64,000 nucleotides of DNA from contig NZ_JBGCCH010000011.1 of assembly GCF_041261205.1 (NCBI RefSeq), positions 62,001 to 126,000 on the forward strand, read 5' to 3'. Shown here piece after piece: positions 49,068 through 58,183 of the stretch. The notes under the pieces are model-generated. The model saw only the letters and a list, made by a program, of their open reading frames with translations, was not told the DNA's origin and ran no database searches. The number at the start of each line of letters is the position of its first letter. Position 1 is the first letter of the stretch. The stretch comes from Catenulispora sp. MAP5-51 (GTDB taxonomy: Bacteria > Actinomycetota > Actinomycetes > Streptomycetales > Catenulisporaceae). Made by a program: the position numbers and the translations under genes.

Positions 49068-49817
49068 TCAGTCCAGCCAGACGAATCCGGCGAACCGGCC
49101 GGTCGTCCCCTCGCCACGGAAGGAGTAGTAGTCCTCGGACTCCTGGGTGCACACCCGCAGCCGCACCGAGGACTTCAGGTCGATGCCGCACGCCTCCAGC
49201 TGCGCCCACACGCCCTCGGCGACGTCCAGGCCGGGCGTGCCCTGCCGGGTCACCGCGTAGCTGGCCGGGACCTTCTCGGCGACGTCCGCGCGCATGCGCT
49301 CGGGCACCTCGTAGCAGAGCCCGCACACCGCGGGCCCGCTGACCGCGACGATCCGCTCGGGCACCGCGCCGAGGGACACCATGTGCTCGATCACGGCCGG
49401 CACCACGCCGGCCTTCATGCCCGGCCGCCCGGCGTGCGCGCCGCCGACCACGCCGGCCTCGGCGTCGGCCAGCAGCACCGGCACGCAGTCGGCGACCAGC
49501 ACCGCCAGGGCCAGGTGCCGGCGGTCGGTGACCAGCGCGTCCACGTCGGGGGCCCGGCCCTGCCACTGCGCGGCGGCGTAGGCCACGTCGGCGCCGTGGA
49601 TCTGGTTCATGTACACGACGTTGCCGGGGTCGGTGAACCCCAGCTCGAAGGCCACCAGCGAACGGTTGGCGGCGACCGCCTCGGGGTCGTCGCCGACGTG
49701 CCCGCCGAGGTTGGTCGCGGTGTAAGGGGCCTTGGAGACCCCGCCCCAGCGGTCGGAGAAGGCGAAGCGGGCCTTGCCGCCTTGCCCTGCCGGACCGGTG
49801 TGCTGCCATATAGCCAC
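49068..49817 (-). CDS. pgeF: Peptidoglycan editing factor PgeF (YfiH, laccase domain)
   Basis: The 249-residue enzyme has the CNF1/YfiH fold with NQIHGADV (His), VLVADCVPVLLAD (Cys) and GGAHAGRPGMKAGVV (His), which bind zinc or copper. Editing removes misincorporated residues such as L-Ser from UDP-MurNAc peptides in E. coli. It is located 15 nt after ftsZ, a stable arrangement in actinobacteria. Confidence 0.93.
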   Translation of the reverse strand: MAIWQHTGPAGQGGKARFAFSDRWGGVSKAPYTATNLGGHVGDDPEAVAANRSLVAFELGFTDPGNVVYMNQIHGADVAYAAAQWQGRAPDVDALVTDRRHLALAVLVADCVPVLLADAEAGVVGGAHAGRPGMKAGVVPAVIEHMVSLGAVPERIVAVSGPAVCGLCYEVPERMRADVAEKVPASYAVTRQGTPGLDVAEGVWAQLEACGIDLKSSVRLRVCTQESEDYYSFRGEGTTGRFAGFVWLD

Positions 49818-49832
49818 GTCTCGCGCCCGGCT

Positions 49833-51023
49833 CTACTTCAGGAAGTCGGGGATGTCGAGCTCGTCGGCGGCCGACGGCGCCGGCTGGACCGGGATGACCG
49901 GGACGTTCTGGGTGTCGGCCATCGGGTCGTGGGCCGGCGCCGGCACGCCCTCGGAGGGCTTGGGCAGCGTGCCGAGCACCTGCTCGCGCATGCCGTCGCG
50001 GACGCTGGTCTCGTCGTAGCGCTGACCGCCGGCCGCCACGGCGTGGCCGGCGTTGGTGATGCGGCGCTTGGCCGGCTCGCCGCCGTCGAACCCGGCGGCG
50101 ATCACGGTGACCCGGACCTCGTCGCCGAGGCCGTCGTCGATCACCGCGCCGAAGATGATGTTGGCCTCGGGGTGCGCGGCCTCGCTGACCAGCTGCGCGG
50201 CCTCGTTGATCTCGAACAGGCCGAGGTCGGAGCCCCCGGAGATGCTCAGCAGCACGCCGCGGGCGCCGTCGATGGAGGCCTCCAGCAGCGGGGAGGAGAT
50301 CGCCATCTCGGCCGCGGCCACCGCGCGGTCGTCGCCGCGGGCCGAGCCGATGCCCATCAGGGCCGAGCCGGCCTCGCTCATCACCGACTTCACGTCGGCG
50401 AAGTCCAGGTTGATCAGGCCCGGGGTGGTGATCAGGTCGGTGATGCCCTGCACACCGGACAGCAGCACCTGGTCGGCGGCCTTGAAGGCGTCCAGCACCG
50501 AGACGTTCTTGTCCGAGATCGACAGCAGCCGGTCGTTCGGGATGACGATCAGGGTGTCGACTTCCTCGCGCAGCGCCGCGATGCCGTCCTCGGCCTGGTT
50601 CGCGCGGCGCCGGCCCTCGAAGGTGAACGGCCGGGTCACCACGCCGATGGTCAGCGCGCCCAACTCCCGGGCGATGCGGGCCACCACCGGGGCGCCGCCG
50701 GTCCCGGTGCCGCCGCCCTCGCCGGCGGTGACGAACACCATGTCCGCGCCCTTGAGGACTTCCTCGATCTCCTCGGCGTGGTCCTCGGCCGCCTTGCGGC
50801 CGACCTCGGGGTTGGCGCCGGCGCCGAGCCCCCGGGTGAGTTCCCGGCCGACGTCCAGCTTGACGTCGGCGTCGCTCATCAGCAGAGCCTGGGCGTCGGT
50901 GTTGACGGCGATGAACTCCACGCCCTTCAGACCGACCTCGATCATCCGGTTGATGGCGTTCACGCCGCCGCCGCCGATGCCGGCGACCTTGATAACAGCC
51001 AGGTAGTTCTGCGGTGCTGCCAC
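49833..51023 (-). CDS. ftsZ: Cell-division GTPase FtsZ
   Basis: The 396-residue tubulin homologue polymerises with GTP to form the Z-ring. GTP-binding motifs: [13 protein letters not shown], the signature GGGTGTG (103-109), NTDAQAL and [11 protein letters not shown] with the T7 loop Asp. The C-terminal tail [10 protein letters not shown] is the peptide that binds SepF and other partners. GTG 51023 with GGAGAGG 9 nt upstream gives the standard (M)[12 protein letters not shown] start; an ATG at 51068 is in frame but adds an atypical extension. A 302-bp gap precedes it, unlike the tight spacing downstream, consistent with its own promoters. Confidence 0.97.
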   Translation of the reverse strand: MAAPQNYLAVIKVAGIGGGGVNAINRMIEVGLKGVEFIAVNTDAQALLMSDADVKLDVGRELTRGLGAGANPEVGRKAAEDHAEEIEEVLKGADMVFVTAGEGGGTGTGGAPVVARIARELGALTIGVVTRPFTFEGRRRANQAEDGIAALREEVDTLIVIPNDRLLSISDKNVSVLDAFKAADQVLLSGVQGITDLITTPGLINLDFADVKSVMSEAGSALMGIGSARGDDRAVAAAEMAISSPLLEASIDGARGVLLSISGGSDLGLFEINEAAQLVSEAAHPEANIIFGAVIDDGLGDEVRVTVIAAGFDGGEPAKRRITNAGHAVAAGGQRYDETSVRDGMREQVLGTLPKPSEGVPAPAHDPMADTQNVPVIPVQPAPSAADELDIPDFLK

Positions 51024-51325
51024 GTCCGACGGCCTCTCCGTGGTGTCCGGTGATCTGTAGTGATTCATTAAACCCTGTGATCACCTTAGTCCCGCCCACA
51101 CCGGCCAGGGGACACGGCGGGGTCGTGCGACTGTGAAGTCTTTACAGGACATTAGGTCCCGCGACCTGTGAGGTTCAACGAACACGCCGAAACTGTCGGC
51201 AGGTTTTACTTCTCAGCGTGGTCCGACGACCCTCGCGAGGTCCGTGGGGACCCGCTGAGGGGAATACGTATGTTGTTCGATTGCCCGCCAGATCTTAGCC
51301 GATCCGGCGTGTTGGATTCGAACCG
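51024..51325 (-). promoter_or_regulatory. ftsZ upstream region (302 bp, no gene)
   Basis: The interval between the ftsQ stop and the ftsZ GTG has lower GC than its surroundings and no convincing gene; a 65-codon plus-strand frame at 51168 lacks support. It holds the ftsZ ribosome-binding site and, by analogy with streptomycetes, probably several ftsZ promoters. A short inverted pair GCCGA/TCGGC lies near 51190. I could not assign -10/-35 elements with confidence. Confidence 0.5.
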
Positions 51326-52117
51326 TTACGAATACGCCGGGGCCGCCGGAGCACTGAGATCATAGTGCGCCGCGTCATTTCCGATCAGCGCGGCCAGTAT
51401 CCGAGCCTTGAGATCCGGCTGATCCGGACCGCCCCACAGGACCGTCACCGAGTGCTGTTTCTTTGTCGAAGCCGTCAGCGTCAAGGTGATCGCATAGGGC
51501 CCCGTCGCCGACACCGTGAGCACCCGCGAGTGCACCGGGGCCGGCAGGGCCCCCAGCGCGGCCAGCGCGCCGGCCACGGTCGCCGCGCGGTCCGCGGCCG
51601 CCCGGTCGGCGAACTGCTCCAGGTGGATGACCGGGACGTGCGCCGGAATCGCCGAGGCGGTGGCCGCTGTGTCGAAGGCCACGCCGTCGGAGTCCACGAT
51701 CTGGTAGGAGCCGTCGGGCTGCGGCAGCGCGGCGGCGGGCGTGCGCTCCACGATGGAGATGGCGATCGTGTGCGGCAGTGAGCGCTCCACCCACGCGTCC
51801 TTCACCCGCGGAATCGCCATCAGCCGGGCCTTGGCCGCCGCGGTGTCCACCCCGGCGACCGGTGTGTGCGGCGCGATCGCGGCCGCGGCCAGCACCTGCT
51901 GGCGGCTCAGCACCCTGGTGCCGGCCACGGTCGTGGTGCGGACGTCGAACACCTTGGTGTGCCACAGGATCGAGTACCCGGTCAGGGCCAGCAGCGCCAG
52001 GAACACCGTGATCGTCACCGACAGCCGCCGCCAGCGGCGCCGCCGCCGCAGCCGGTCGAGGTAGCGCTCGACCAATACCCTGCTGACCCGCGGGTGGTCG
52101 GCTCCGGTGGCGTTCAT
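51326..52117 (-). CDS. ftsQ: Cell-division protein FtsQ
   Basis: The 263-residue protein has an Arg-rich cytoplasmic tail (RLRRRRRWRRL), a membrane span at about 34-52 and a periplasmic POTRA domain (VFDVRTTTVAGTRVLSRQQVLAAAAI), followed by the FtsQ beta domain (VKDAWVERSLPHTIAISIVERTPAA). It links FtsZ-associated proteins with septal synthases. ATG 52117 is supported by family length; the frame extends to 52627 without a good start. Unlike most actinobacteria, murC does not precede it. Confidence 0.92.
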   Translation of the reverse strand: MNATGADHPRVSRVLVERYLDRLRRRRRWRRLSVTITVFLALLALTGYSILWHTKVFDVRTTTVAGTRVLSRQQVLAAAAIAPHTPVAGVDTAAAKARLMAIPRVKDAWVERSLPHTIAISIVERTPAAALPQPDGSYQIVDSDGVAFDTAATASAIPAHVPVIHLEQFADRAAADRAATVAGALAALGALPAPVHSRVLTVSATGPYAITLTLTASTKKQHSVTVLWGGPDQPDLKARILAALIGNDAAHYDLSAPAAPAYS

Positions 52118-52250
52118 GGGCCCAGTTTCGCAGATGGGGACGATGCCATCGGGCAGGTGCGCCTCTTCGGGATCCTCAACGGATTCCCCCCGATCCCCCA
52201 TTCGGACCGCGCGGCGTGCGGGGCCGCGCCGGGCAGCGTCAGATCGAGCC

Positions 52251-52832
52251 ATGGCACTCACCTCCAGGCAGAAGAAGCAGGGGGCCGTGGCGACCGCCGC
52301 GGTCGGCGCCCTGGCGATCGGCGGCATCGCGGTCTCGACCCTCGGTTCCTCCGCGTCCCCGACGGATTCCCGGCCGGTCGCCGCCGCGGCCGTGCCACAG
52401 CCGGCGGCCGCGCCCGCCGCGCCGGCATCACCGAAGATGCAGAGCCCCGCGGCCGCCGCGGCGGCGGGGACGGTCGCCGTCACCGCCCAGGCCGACAACA
52501 CAAAGCCCGGCGACGACACCGTGTTCACGGTCTCCGGCGAGGTCACCGGCGCCAAGCCGGGCACGAAGATCCGCCTGCAGCGGCAGCAGACGACGACCTC
52601 GCACAAGGCCGCGTCGGCCTGGAACACGCTGGCCTACACGACCTTCACCGACCAGGACGGCAAGTTCTCGCTGCCGGTGAAGATGGAGACGGCCGGTTCC
52701 TTCAACCTGCGCGTCCAGCACCCGCAGGACAAGGAGGGGCCGCAGACCGTGTACTCGATCCCGTTCACGGTGACTGTGAGCTCGACGGCGGCCTCCGCGA
52801 AGACCTCAGCGAATCCGGCCAAGCAGGGCTGA
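52251..52832 (+). CDS. Secreted protein with Ig-like beta-sandwich, unknown function
   Basis: The 193-residue protein has a signal peptide (RQKKQGAVATAAVGALAIGGIAVSTL), an Ala/Pro-rich linker and one domain (VAVTAQADNTKPGDDTVFTVSGEVTGAKPGTKIRLQRQ to TVTVSS) with the alternating pattern of a bacterial Ig-like fold. No catalytic residue is evident. Its function is unknown. It is divergent from ftsQ and starts the block that separates ftsQ from murC. Confidence 0.7.
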   Translation: MALTSRQKKQGAVATAAVGALAIGGIAVSTLGSSASPTDSRPVAAAAVPQPAAAPAAPASPKMQSPAAAAAAGTVAVTAQADNTKPGDDTVFTVSGEVTGAKPGTKIRLQRQQTTTSHKAASAWNTLAYTTFTDQDGKFSLPVKMETAGSFNLRVQHPQDKEGPQTVYSIPFTVTVSSTAASAKTSANPAKQG

Positions 52833-52916
52833 GGCGAAAGCCCCTCGATCCGCCCGGCCACCACTTAGGCGAGGAGTGGCCGGGCTTTCCCCTGTCCGGA
52901 TTCAGAGGAACCTCTG

Positions 52917-54239
52917 TCAGAGGAACCGCGAACTCGGCACGGGCCCCGGCGAGCCGATGTACTCCCGCCGCGCGGTCAGCCAGGTGCCCTCGATCTCGGA
53001 GACGAACGCCTCCAGGACGGAGTCCGGGTCCGGCGGGGTCGCACCGTCGCCCTCGTCGGCGTAGGGCTCGGCCGCGGCGAGTTCGGCCGCGATCTCCTCG
53101 GCCGGACGGTCGTCGGGCTCGGTCTCGACCACCTCGCCGTCGACCATGCGGAAGGCCGCGCCCCACGGCTCGCGCACCGCCTGGCGCAGGAAGCCCACCA
53201 CGTCGGCGGCGGCCAGCGGCGGATCGGTCCAGTCGGTGGCCCGCTCGAACAAGATCTGGCCGGCCGTCCGGTCGCGCAGCGCGGACAGGATCTCCGGCTC
53301 AGATTCGTTGAGGTCGTAGGCGACCACGAGGGTCTCGGATCGGTCCGGCGCGAACGGCACGGCCGGCAGCCCGAAGTACCGCGCGGCCGCCATCCCCAGG
53401 ATCCGGCTGTCCCGGTCGGGCAGCAGCGAGACGGTCTGCGGGGCCCGGCCCTTGACCGCCAGCACCATTTTGAGCCGGCGCAACACCTCGGCGCAGGTTC
53501 CATAGGAGTCCCCGACCATGGCCCAGCGGCCGGTCATGCCCGCGTCGTAGCCGTACGGCGAGACGGTCAGCAGGACGCCGCCGGTGAGGGCGAAGTGCCA
53601 GCCGCGCAGGTCCTTCGGCGCGAGCCCGCCGTCGGTCACGGCGACCGCGGCCGCCCGGACCAGCATCGCGCGCACCTTCTCCCGCAGCGGCGCCAGCTCC
53701 TCCCGGTCCTGCGGCTCGGGTTCGGGCAGCGCCGCGAACTCCTGCTCGGCACCGGCCACGTCGCCGGCCAGCAGCGCGTTGAACGTCAGCTGGTAGCGCG
53801 CCAGCCAGGGCAGCTCGCCGTCGAAGCCGCGCAGCGCGGCCATCGCCTCGCGGTGCTCCCAGGAGCGCTCGCAGGCCGCGGCCAGCTCGGTGCGGATCTG
53901 GATGACGCCGGGCTCGCGCTCGGCGGCCTCGCGCAGCGGCCGGACCGCCAGGAAGGCGATCCCGTGCTCGACGCACTCGTACCCGAACTCGTACAGGCCC
54001 ACCGCCTGCTCCTCGCGGTCCTCGCCGGCGGCCAGGACCCGCTCGGCGGCGACCGCCATGGCATCGAAGCCCATGGCGCCGGCGGCGTCGCGCAGGACGC
54101 GCACGAAATCCAGCAGGGGCAGCGCGTCGCCGTCCACGCGCAGATGCCGGACCACCCCGGCGATGTCGCCCGCGGCGAGCAGGTCGTCGACGGCGGACAG
54201 GACGTCGGTGGCCGCGGGGGCGGCGCCTTCAGGAGTCAC
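52917..54239 (-). CDS. Actinobacterial protein of unknown function, 440 residues
   Basis: Starting at GTG 54239 the protein contains helical repeats in the first half (VLSAVDDLLAAGDIAGVVRHLR, EDREEQAVGLYEFGYECVEHGIAFLAVRPLREAAEREPG and others), resembling TPR-like units. A second half follows with mixed alpha/beta sequence (GWHFALTGGVLLTVSPYGYDAGMTGRWAMVGDSYGTCAEVLRRLK). No signal peptide or membrane span. I do not recognise a family. Convergent with the upstream secreted-protein gene and alone in its transcript. Confidence 0.7.
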   Translation of the reverse strand: MTPEGAAPAATDVLSAVDDLLAAGDIAGVVRHLRVDGDALPLLDFVRVLRDAAGAMGFDAMAVAAERVLAAGEDREEQAVGLYEFGYECVEHGIAFLAVRPLREAAEREPGVIQIRTELAAACERSWEHREAMAALRGFDGELPWLARYQLTFNALLAGDVAGAEQEFAALPEPEPQDREELAPLREKVRAMLVRAAAVAVTDGGLAPKDLRGWHFALTGGVLLTVSPYGYDAGMTGRWAMVGDSYGTCAEVLRRLKMVLAVKGRAPQTVSLLPDRDSRILGMAAARYFGLPAVPFAPDRSETLVVAYDLNESEPEILSALRDRTAGQILFERATDWTDPPLAAADVVGFLRQAVREPWGAAFRMVDGEVVETEPDDRPAEEIAAELAAAEPYADEGDGATPPDPDSVLEAFVSEIEGTWLTARREYIGSPGPVPSSRFL

Positions 54240-54444
54240 CGTGGCACGGTAGCGATTCCGCCGTATGCCGCGCCGAGGTTTTTCGCAGCGGCCGTCTCAT
54301 CCTCATTGAATCAGTGAACGAATTTCAGGACTCTTACAACCAGATGGGATCCCGGCGTCGTCGGTACTTCGCGAGAGCACAGGGCTCCGGGGCGCACAGC
54401 GCATCCGCGCGCCGGGGCCGTCCGACGATCTGGAGGAACCGCTT

Positions 54445-56439
54445 GTGCTAGCACGAACCCGTCGTGTCCCGACCATGGCCGCGGCCGTGGCGCTGGGCCT
54501 TGCCACCGCCGGGGGAGCCGCCTCGGCCGCCTCGGCCCTGTCGGCCCCGGCCGCCGCACCGGCCCCGCACAGCCTGGCCGGCCCGCAGGCCGCCACGCTG
54601 CCCAACGGCGACCGCGTCCTGGTCTCCGGTACCGGTCCGGCCGCGTCCATCATGGTCCAGGCTCCCGACGGCAGCACCGTCCCGGCCGTCCGCTACATGC
54701 CCGACACGCACCACGCCTACGTCATCCCCGACTCGGTCCTGGCGAACCCGGCGCAGCTGTCCACCCTGGCGCAGTACCAGGTACCGGCGCTGAGCACCGC
54801 GAGCGCGCCGGCGGCGACGCCGTTCTACCCGCTGAGCATCCTGCAGATCAACGCGCTCGGCCTGGACGGCAAGGCCGCGGACGCCACGACCTTCCTGACC
54901 AACGTCGACGACGCCACCAAGTGGAGCATGCCGCTGCCGGTGGCCGGCGGCATCGAGCGGGTCGCGGTGCCCACCGGGCACTACTCGGCGACCACCATCT
55001 TCGACTCCTACGACGCCACGACCGGCATCGACACCATGCACGTGGCCGCGCAGCTCGACCTGACGGTCACCGCCGGCGGCGTCACCACCGTGACCGCCGA
55101 CGAGCGCACCGCGACCGCGCAGGTCACCGCGATCGCGCCGAAGCCGACCGTCGCCGACGCCACCACGCTGGCCTACCTCCGCACCGACACCAAGGGCCTG
55201 ACCGGCGGTGTGACCATCCTCGGCGACGGCGGCCCGACCTACGTCAGCCCGACGGGCACCGCGCAGGTCGGCACCTTCAGCTACGACCTGCAGTCCTGGG
55301 GCGGCGAGAGCCCGGCCGGGACCGCGAACCCCTATCGGTACGACGTGATGTTCCCGGCCGCCGACCACGTGGACGCGAACCAGAACCACACGGTCGACGC
55401 CTCGAAGCTGACCACCACCCACAACATCGTCTCCACGGATCCCGGCGAGACGCGGCACCAGGGCGAGTACATGGTGGGCCCGGTCTCGCCGACCCAGGGC
55501 GGCTTCCAGACCGGCCACGTGATCACGGTCCCGGAGAACCTGACCGCCTACACCGGCCCGCCGATCGGCGACGACCAGTGGGTGGCGACCGTCATCCCGG
55601 CCCTGCCGGACGTGACGAGCGGCTTCCCGGCGGCGCTGTTCTTCAACCAGAACGGACCGGTCTACCAGGGCAAGACCGAGGTCTGGCACACCTGGGCGCA
55701 CGGCCCGCTGACCCCGCAGGCGGGGCAGTTCAAGGACCCGGCCGGCTGCCGCTCCTGCGCTGACGGCGGCACCGTCGACCTGGCCCTGAGCGCACTGACC
55801 GACAGCAACCCGGACAGCACGGCCGACTTCATGGGCCCGGCGACGGGCCACTTCACGGTCTACCGCGACGGCACCCAGGTCTTCTCCCAGGACAACGCCT
55901 CCGGCGCCGAGCTCACCGGCCAGGCGCAGACACCCGGCACCTACCGCATGGTGTTCGACCTGGACCTGAGCCAGTTCCCGATCACCCAGTCCACGGCCTC
56001 GCACACCGACATCACCGTGCCCTACACCCCGGCACAGGACCCGAAGTCGACGCTGCCGGCCGGCGACTTCTGCCAGGCGCAGGGCACCGGCACCACGCCG
56101 TGCTCGATCCTGCCGGTGCTGAACCTGAACTACCAGCTGGCCACCGACGGCTTCAACACCACGCACGGCCCGGTCGCGGCGATGCTGCTGACCGTCGGCC
56201 ACCAGTCCTACGGCAAGGCCGGTTCGCAGGCGGCGATCACCGGCGCGACCGTGTCCGTGTCCTACGACAAGGGCGCCACCTGGACCCCGGCCTCGGTGGT
56301 CCCGGCCGGGCAGGGCCACTACGCCGTGCTGTGGACGAACGGTGCCAAGGGCGCCACGCCGTGGCTGAAGGTCACCGCCACCGACGCGCTCGGCGGCTCG
56401 ATCACCCAGACCGTCGCCAACGCCTACACCATCGGCTGA
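54445..56439 (+). CDS. Large secreted protein, protease-associated beta-rich domains
   Basis: The 664-residue protein starts at GTG 54445 after GGAGG. A signal peptide (about 1-35) precedes beta-rich sequence with no protease triad. Segments such as YPLSILQINALGLDG, TWAHGPLTPQAGQFKDPAGCRSCADGG and GHFTVYRDGTQVFSQDN recall the long C-terminal regions of actinomycete S8 peptidases, but here they stand alone. It may be a secreted adhesin or protease partner. The S53 peptidase gene follows 14 nt later on the same strand. Confidence 0.75.
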   Translation: MLARTRRVPTMAAAVALGLATAGGAASAASALSAPAAAPAPHSLAGPQAATLPNGDRVLVSGTGPAASIMVQAPDGSTVPAVRYMPDTHHAYVIPDSVLANPAQLSTLAQYQVPALSTASAPAATPFYPLSILQINALGLDGKAADATTFLTNVDDATKWSMPLPVAGGIERVAVPTGHYSATTIFDSYDATTGIDTMHVAAQLDLTVTAGGVTTVTADERTATAQVTAIAPKPTVADATTLAYLRTDTKGLTGGVTILGDGGPTYVSPTGTAQVGTFSYDLQSWGGESPAGTANPYRYDVMFPAADHVDANQNHTVDASKLTTTHNIVSTDPGETRHQGEYMVGPVSPTQGGFQTGHVITVPENLTAYTGPPIGDDQWVATVIPALPDVTSGFPAALFFNQNGPVYQGKTEVWHTWAHGPLTPQAGQFKDPAGCRSCADGGTVDLALSALTDSNPDSTADFMGPATGHFTVYRDGTQVFSQDNASGAELTGQAQTPGTYRMVFDLDLSQFPITQSTASHTDITVPYTPAQDPKSTLPAGDFCQAQGTGTTPCSILPVLNLNYQLATDGFNTTHGPVAAMLLTVGHQSYGKAGSQAAITGATVSVSYDKGATWTPASVVPAGQGHYAVLWTNGAKGATPWLKVTATDALGGSITQTVANAYTIG

Positions 56440-56453
56440 GAGAGAACACAACC

Positions 56454-57707
56454 ATGAGTCGAATAGGAAACCACCGGCTGCTGGGGATGCTCGGGGCCAC
56501 CGTGCTGGCCGTCGGCACCGTCGCGGCCGCGGTGGCACCGGCCAACGCCAGCGCCGCTCACAGCAAGACTCCCAGCACCATCAAAGACGTGTGCGCCACC
56601 GCCAAGCCCGGCTTCGACCGCTGCTTCGCACAGGCCCGCACCGACGTTAAGGAACCGGCCCACATCGGGCATGCGGCAGGCCTCAACGCCGCCGCGACCA
56701 CTCTGCCGGCCGGGTTCGGCCCGGCGGACCTGCAATCGGCGTACAAGCTGCCGACCACCGGCGGCGCGAACCAGACTGTTGCGATCGTCGACGCCGGGGA
56801 CGACCCGACGGCTGAGGCGGACCTGGCGGTCTACCGTTCCACCTACGGCCTGTCGGCCTGCACCACCGCCAACGGCTGCTTCACCAAGGTCAACGAGCAG
56901 GGCAAGACCACCCCGGTCCCGGCCGACCAGGGCTGGGGCGTGGAAATCGCCCTGGACCTGGACATGGTCTCCGCGGCCTGCCCGCAGTGCAAGATCCTGC
57001 TGGTCGAAGCCGACCAGCCCACCGGCGACGACCTCGGCAAATCCGTCAACACCGCCGTCAGCCTCGGCGCCACCGAGGTGTCCAACAGCTACGGCGCCAC
57101 CGAATCCAGCGTGACGCCCGCCGACGCCGCCTACTACACCCACCCCGGCACGGCCATCGTCGCCTCCTCCGGCGACAGCGGCTACGGCATCCCGGCCGAA
57201 CCAGCCGTGTTCTCCTCGGTGATCTCCGTCGGCGGCACCTCGCTGACCAAGGCCACCAACGCCCGCGGCTGGTCTGAGAGCGCCTGGCAGGGCGCCGGCT
57301 CCGGCTGCTCCGCCTGGGTCGACAAGCCCGCCTGGCAGACCGACGCCAACTGCCCCGGCCGCATGGTCGCCGACGTCTCCGCAGACGCCGACCCCAACAC
57401 CGGCCCGGCCATCTACGTCACCGACACCCCCGACCTCGAGGGACTGCCCTCCGGCTGGAACGTCGTCGGCGGCACCAGCGCCTCCTCGCCCTTCATCGCC
57501 GGCGTCATCGCCCTGGCCGGCAACCCCGCCAAGTACAACAACGCCTCCGCCTTCTACACCCCCGGCGCCAAGACCGGGCTCAACGACGTGGTCAGCGGCA
57601 ACAACGTCACGTTCCAAGACTGCGGCGGCGACTACCAGTGCAACGCCGTCACCGGCTACGACGGACCCACCGGGCTGGGCACGCCGAACGGGCTGTCAGC
57701 CTTCTGA
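56454..57707 (+). CDS. Secreted S53 (sedolisin-like) serine-carboxyl peptidase
   Basis: The 417-residue enzyme has a signal peptide (1-34) and a short pro-region. Catalytic motifs are Glu164 and Asp168 in WGVEIALDLDMV, Asp241 in SSGDSGYG and Ser342 in GGTSASSP. Sedolisins work at low pH. The typical large S53 propeptide is much reduced here. Cysteines (CTTANGC, CPQC, CSAW) suggest extracellular disulfides. It is transcribed with the large secreted protein upstream; the stop codon is in a 13-bp duplication, followed by a perfect hairpin. Confidence 0.87.
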   Translation: MSRIGNHRLLGMLGATVLAVGTVAAAVAPANASAAHSKTPSTIKDVCATAKPGFDRCFAQARTDVKEPAHIGHAAGLNAAATTLPAGFGPADLQSAYKLPTTGGANQTVAIVDAGDDPTAEADLAVYRSTYGLSACTTANGCFTKVNEQGKTTPVPADQGWGVEIALDLDMVSAACPQCKILLVEADQPTGDDLGKSVNTAVSLGATEVSNSYGATESSVTPADAAYYTHPGTAIVASSGDSGYGIPAEPAVFSSVISVGGTSLTKATNARGWSESAWQGAGSGCSAWVDKPAWQTDANCPGRMVADVSADADPNTGPAIYVTDTPDLEGLPSGWNVVGGTSASSPFIAGVIALAGNPAKYNNASAFYTPGAKTGLNDVVSGNNVTFQDCGGDYQCNAVTGYDGPTGLGTPNGLSAF

Positions 57708-57728
57708 TGTCCCAGTTCTGATGTCCCA
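57702..57728. repeat. Stop-codon-straddling 13-bp duplication in the S53 peptidase gene
   Basis: TTCTGATGTCCCA occurs at 57702-57714, including the TGA stop, and again at 57716-57728, a period of 14 bp. Confidence 0.9.
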
Positions 57729-57742
57729 TTAAGTACACAGCG

Positions 57743-57774
57743 AGGGGCCGGTGCCTCCCCAGGCACCGGCCCTT
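57743..57774 (+). terminator. Hairpin terminator after the S53 peptidase
   Basis: GGGCCGGTGCCT (57745-57756) and AGGCACCGGCCC (57761-57772) are exact inverse complements around CCCC, extended by two weaker pairs. A short T/C run follows. Confidence 0.75.
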
Positions 57775-57854
57775 CGTCCACCCACCCCGCCGCCATAATT
57801 ATGTTCTGATAGGGTATCGAAACGTAATTCATCGCTCGAAGGGTGGGGATCGCC

Positions 57855-58181
57855 ATGACCGCTAACGTGCCCGCAACCGCAGTGCTCCGCGTCTCGTCCG
57901 GGAGCTTCGACCCGACTCTGTACACCGACATCTCGGCGCTGAGCACGAAGCAGTCGGAGTACCTGATCCCGGCCATCAAGGCCCTGCCGGGGCTCCTGGA
58001 CTTCGTCGCCGGTGTCTCGCCGGACGGCTCGATGGTGAACTTCAGCGTCTGGGACACCGCCGAGCACGCGGCGCAGATGAACACGCTGAAGGAGATGGCC
58101 GTCATCGCCCGCGGCGAGATGGAGGCGGCCGGCGTGACGTTCAACCCGATCGTCACCCAGCCGGTCGGCTGGACCATCTGA
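57855..58181 (+). CDS. Small ABM-like dimeric alpha/beta-barrel protein
   Basis: The 108-residue protein has the antibiotic-biosynthesis-monooxygenase-like pattern: VLRVSSGSFDPTLY, LIPAIKALPGLLDFVAGVSPDGSMVNFSVWDTAEHAAQM, with no clear catalytic residues. Such proteins can act as small monooxygenases or as binding partners. ATG 57855 has GTGGGGAT upstream. It converges on a flavin monooxygenase gene with 2 nt between stops, which hints at a common role. Confidence 0.75.
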   Translation: MTANVPATAVLRVSSGSFDPTLYTDISALSTKQSEYLIPAIKALPGLLDFVAGVSPDGSMVNFSVWDTAEHAAQMNTLKEMAVIARGEMEAAGVTFNPIVTQPVGWTI

Positions 58182-58183
58182 CC

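Noticed and set aside
51168-51365. 65-codon plus-strand frame in the ftsZ promoter region
   Set aside because: It lacks a ribosome-binding site, overlaps the 3' end of ftsQ and shows no coding-like pattern.
57808-57818. GATAGGGTATC inverted repeat upstream of the ABM-like gene
   Set aside because: Only four base pairs per arm in an AT-rich stretch; too weak to call an operator.
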